Shown: positions 5,027-5,027 of the stretch, piece by piece
Numbering within the stretch: the stretch's first letter is position 1
Layout of the letters: every line of letters begins with the position of its first letter
Assembly: GCA_031288765.1 (NCBI GenBank)
Contig: JAITQV010000589.1
Location: 1-5,027 of the forward strand
Reading direction: 5' to 3'
DNA length: 5,027 nt
DNA from: Planctomycetaceae bacterium
GTDB lineage: Bacteria; Planctomycetota; Planctomycetia; Pirellulales; Thermoguttaceae
Program-made: the position numbers and the translations under genes
Notes under the pieces: generated by a model
What the model was told of the DNA's origin: nothing
Databases searched by the model: none
What the model saw: only the letters and a program-made list of their open reading frames with translations

Positions 5027-5027
5027 A

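Overview
The window reads as part of a planctomycete chromosome. The two DUF1559 genes are the main evidence: these proteins, with a pseudopilin-like N-terminus followed by an AAREAARRMQC-type helix, are massively expanded in Planctomycetota and rare elsewhere. The small lipoprotein with a carboxypeptidase-regulatory-like fold that follows them is a common partner in that phylum. By eye the base composition is moderately AT-rich, low for planctomycetes, and the spacers are more AT-rich than the genes. No taxonomic placement below phylum is possible from the sequence alone.

Left half, plus strand (1-2839): the C-terminal part of a DUF1559 protein that begins before the window; a 154-bp spacer; a complete DUF1559 protein with a good ribosome binding site; a long stem-loop; a lipoprotein gene; and a 39-codon membrane or secreted micro-ORF whose ATG overlaps the lipoprotein stop codon (ATGA). 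These look like surface or envelope proteins. The stem-loop may limit read-through from the DUF1559 gene into the lipoprotein gene.

Middle (2840-3075): a spacer between convergent gene groups, with several small inverted repeats and no convincing gene.

Right half, minus strand (3076-5026): a group of genes around the tellurium-resistance/stress TerD family. In transcription order it holds the C-terminal end of an unknown protein entering from the right edge, a probable broken small gene, a 62-residue mini-TerD that keeps only the two ends of a TerD protein, a 144-residue acidic helical protein that may be TerB-like, a stem-loop terminator, a 119-bp MITE-like element with 20-bp terminal inverted repeats, four tandem TAGTTAA heptamers, and a complete TerD. 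The TerD protein keeps its acidic calcium-binding motifs; the mini-TerD has lost all of them.

Most noteworthy are the mini-TerD, the MITE-like palindrome and heptamer array that form the whole 5' region of terD, the split small gene beside the mini-TerD, and the translationally coupled micro-ORF. No RNA genes, CRISPR array, complete insertion sequence or replication origin were found.
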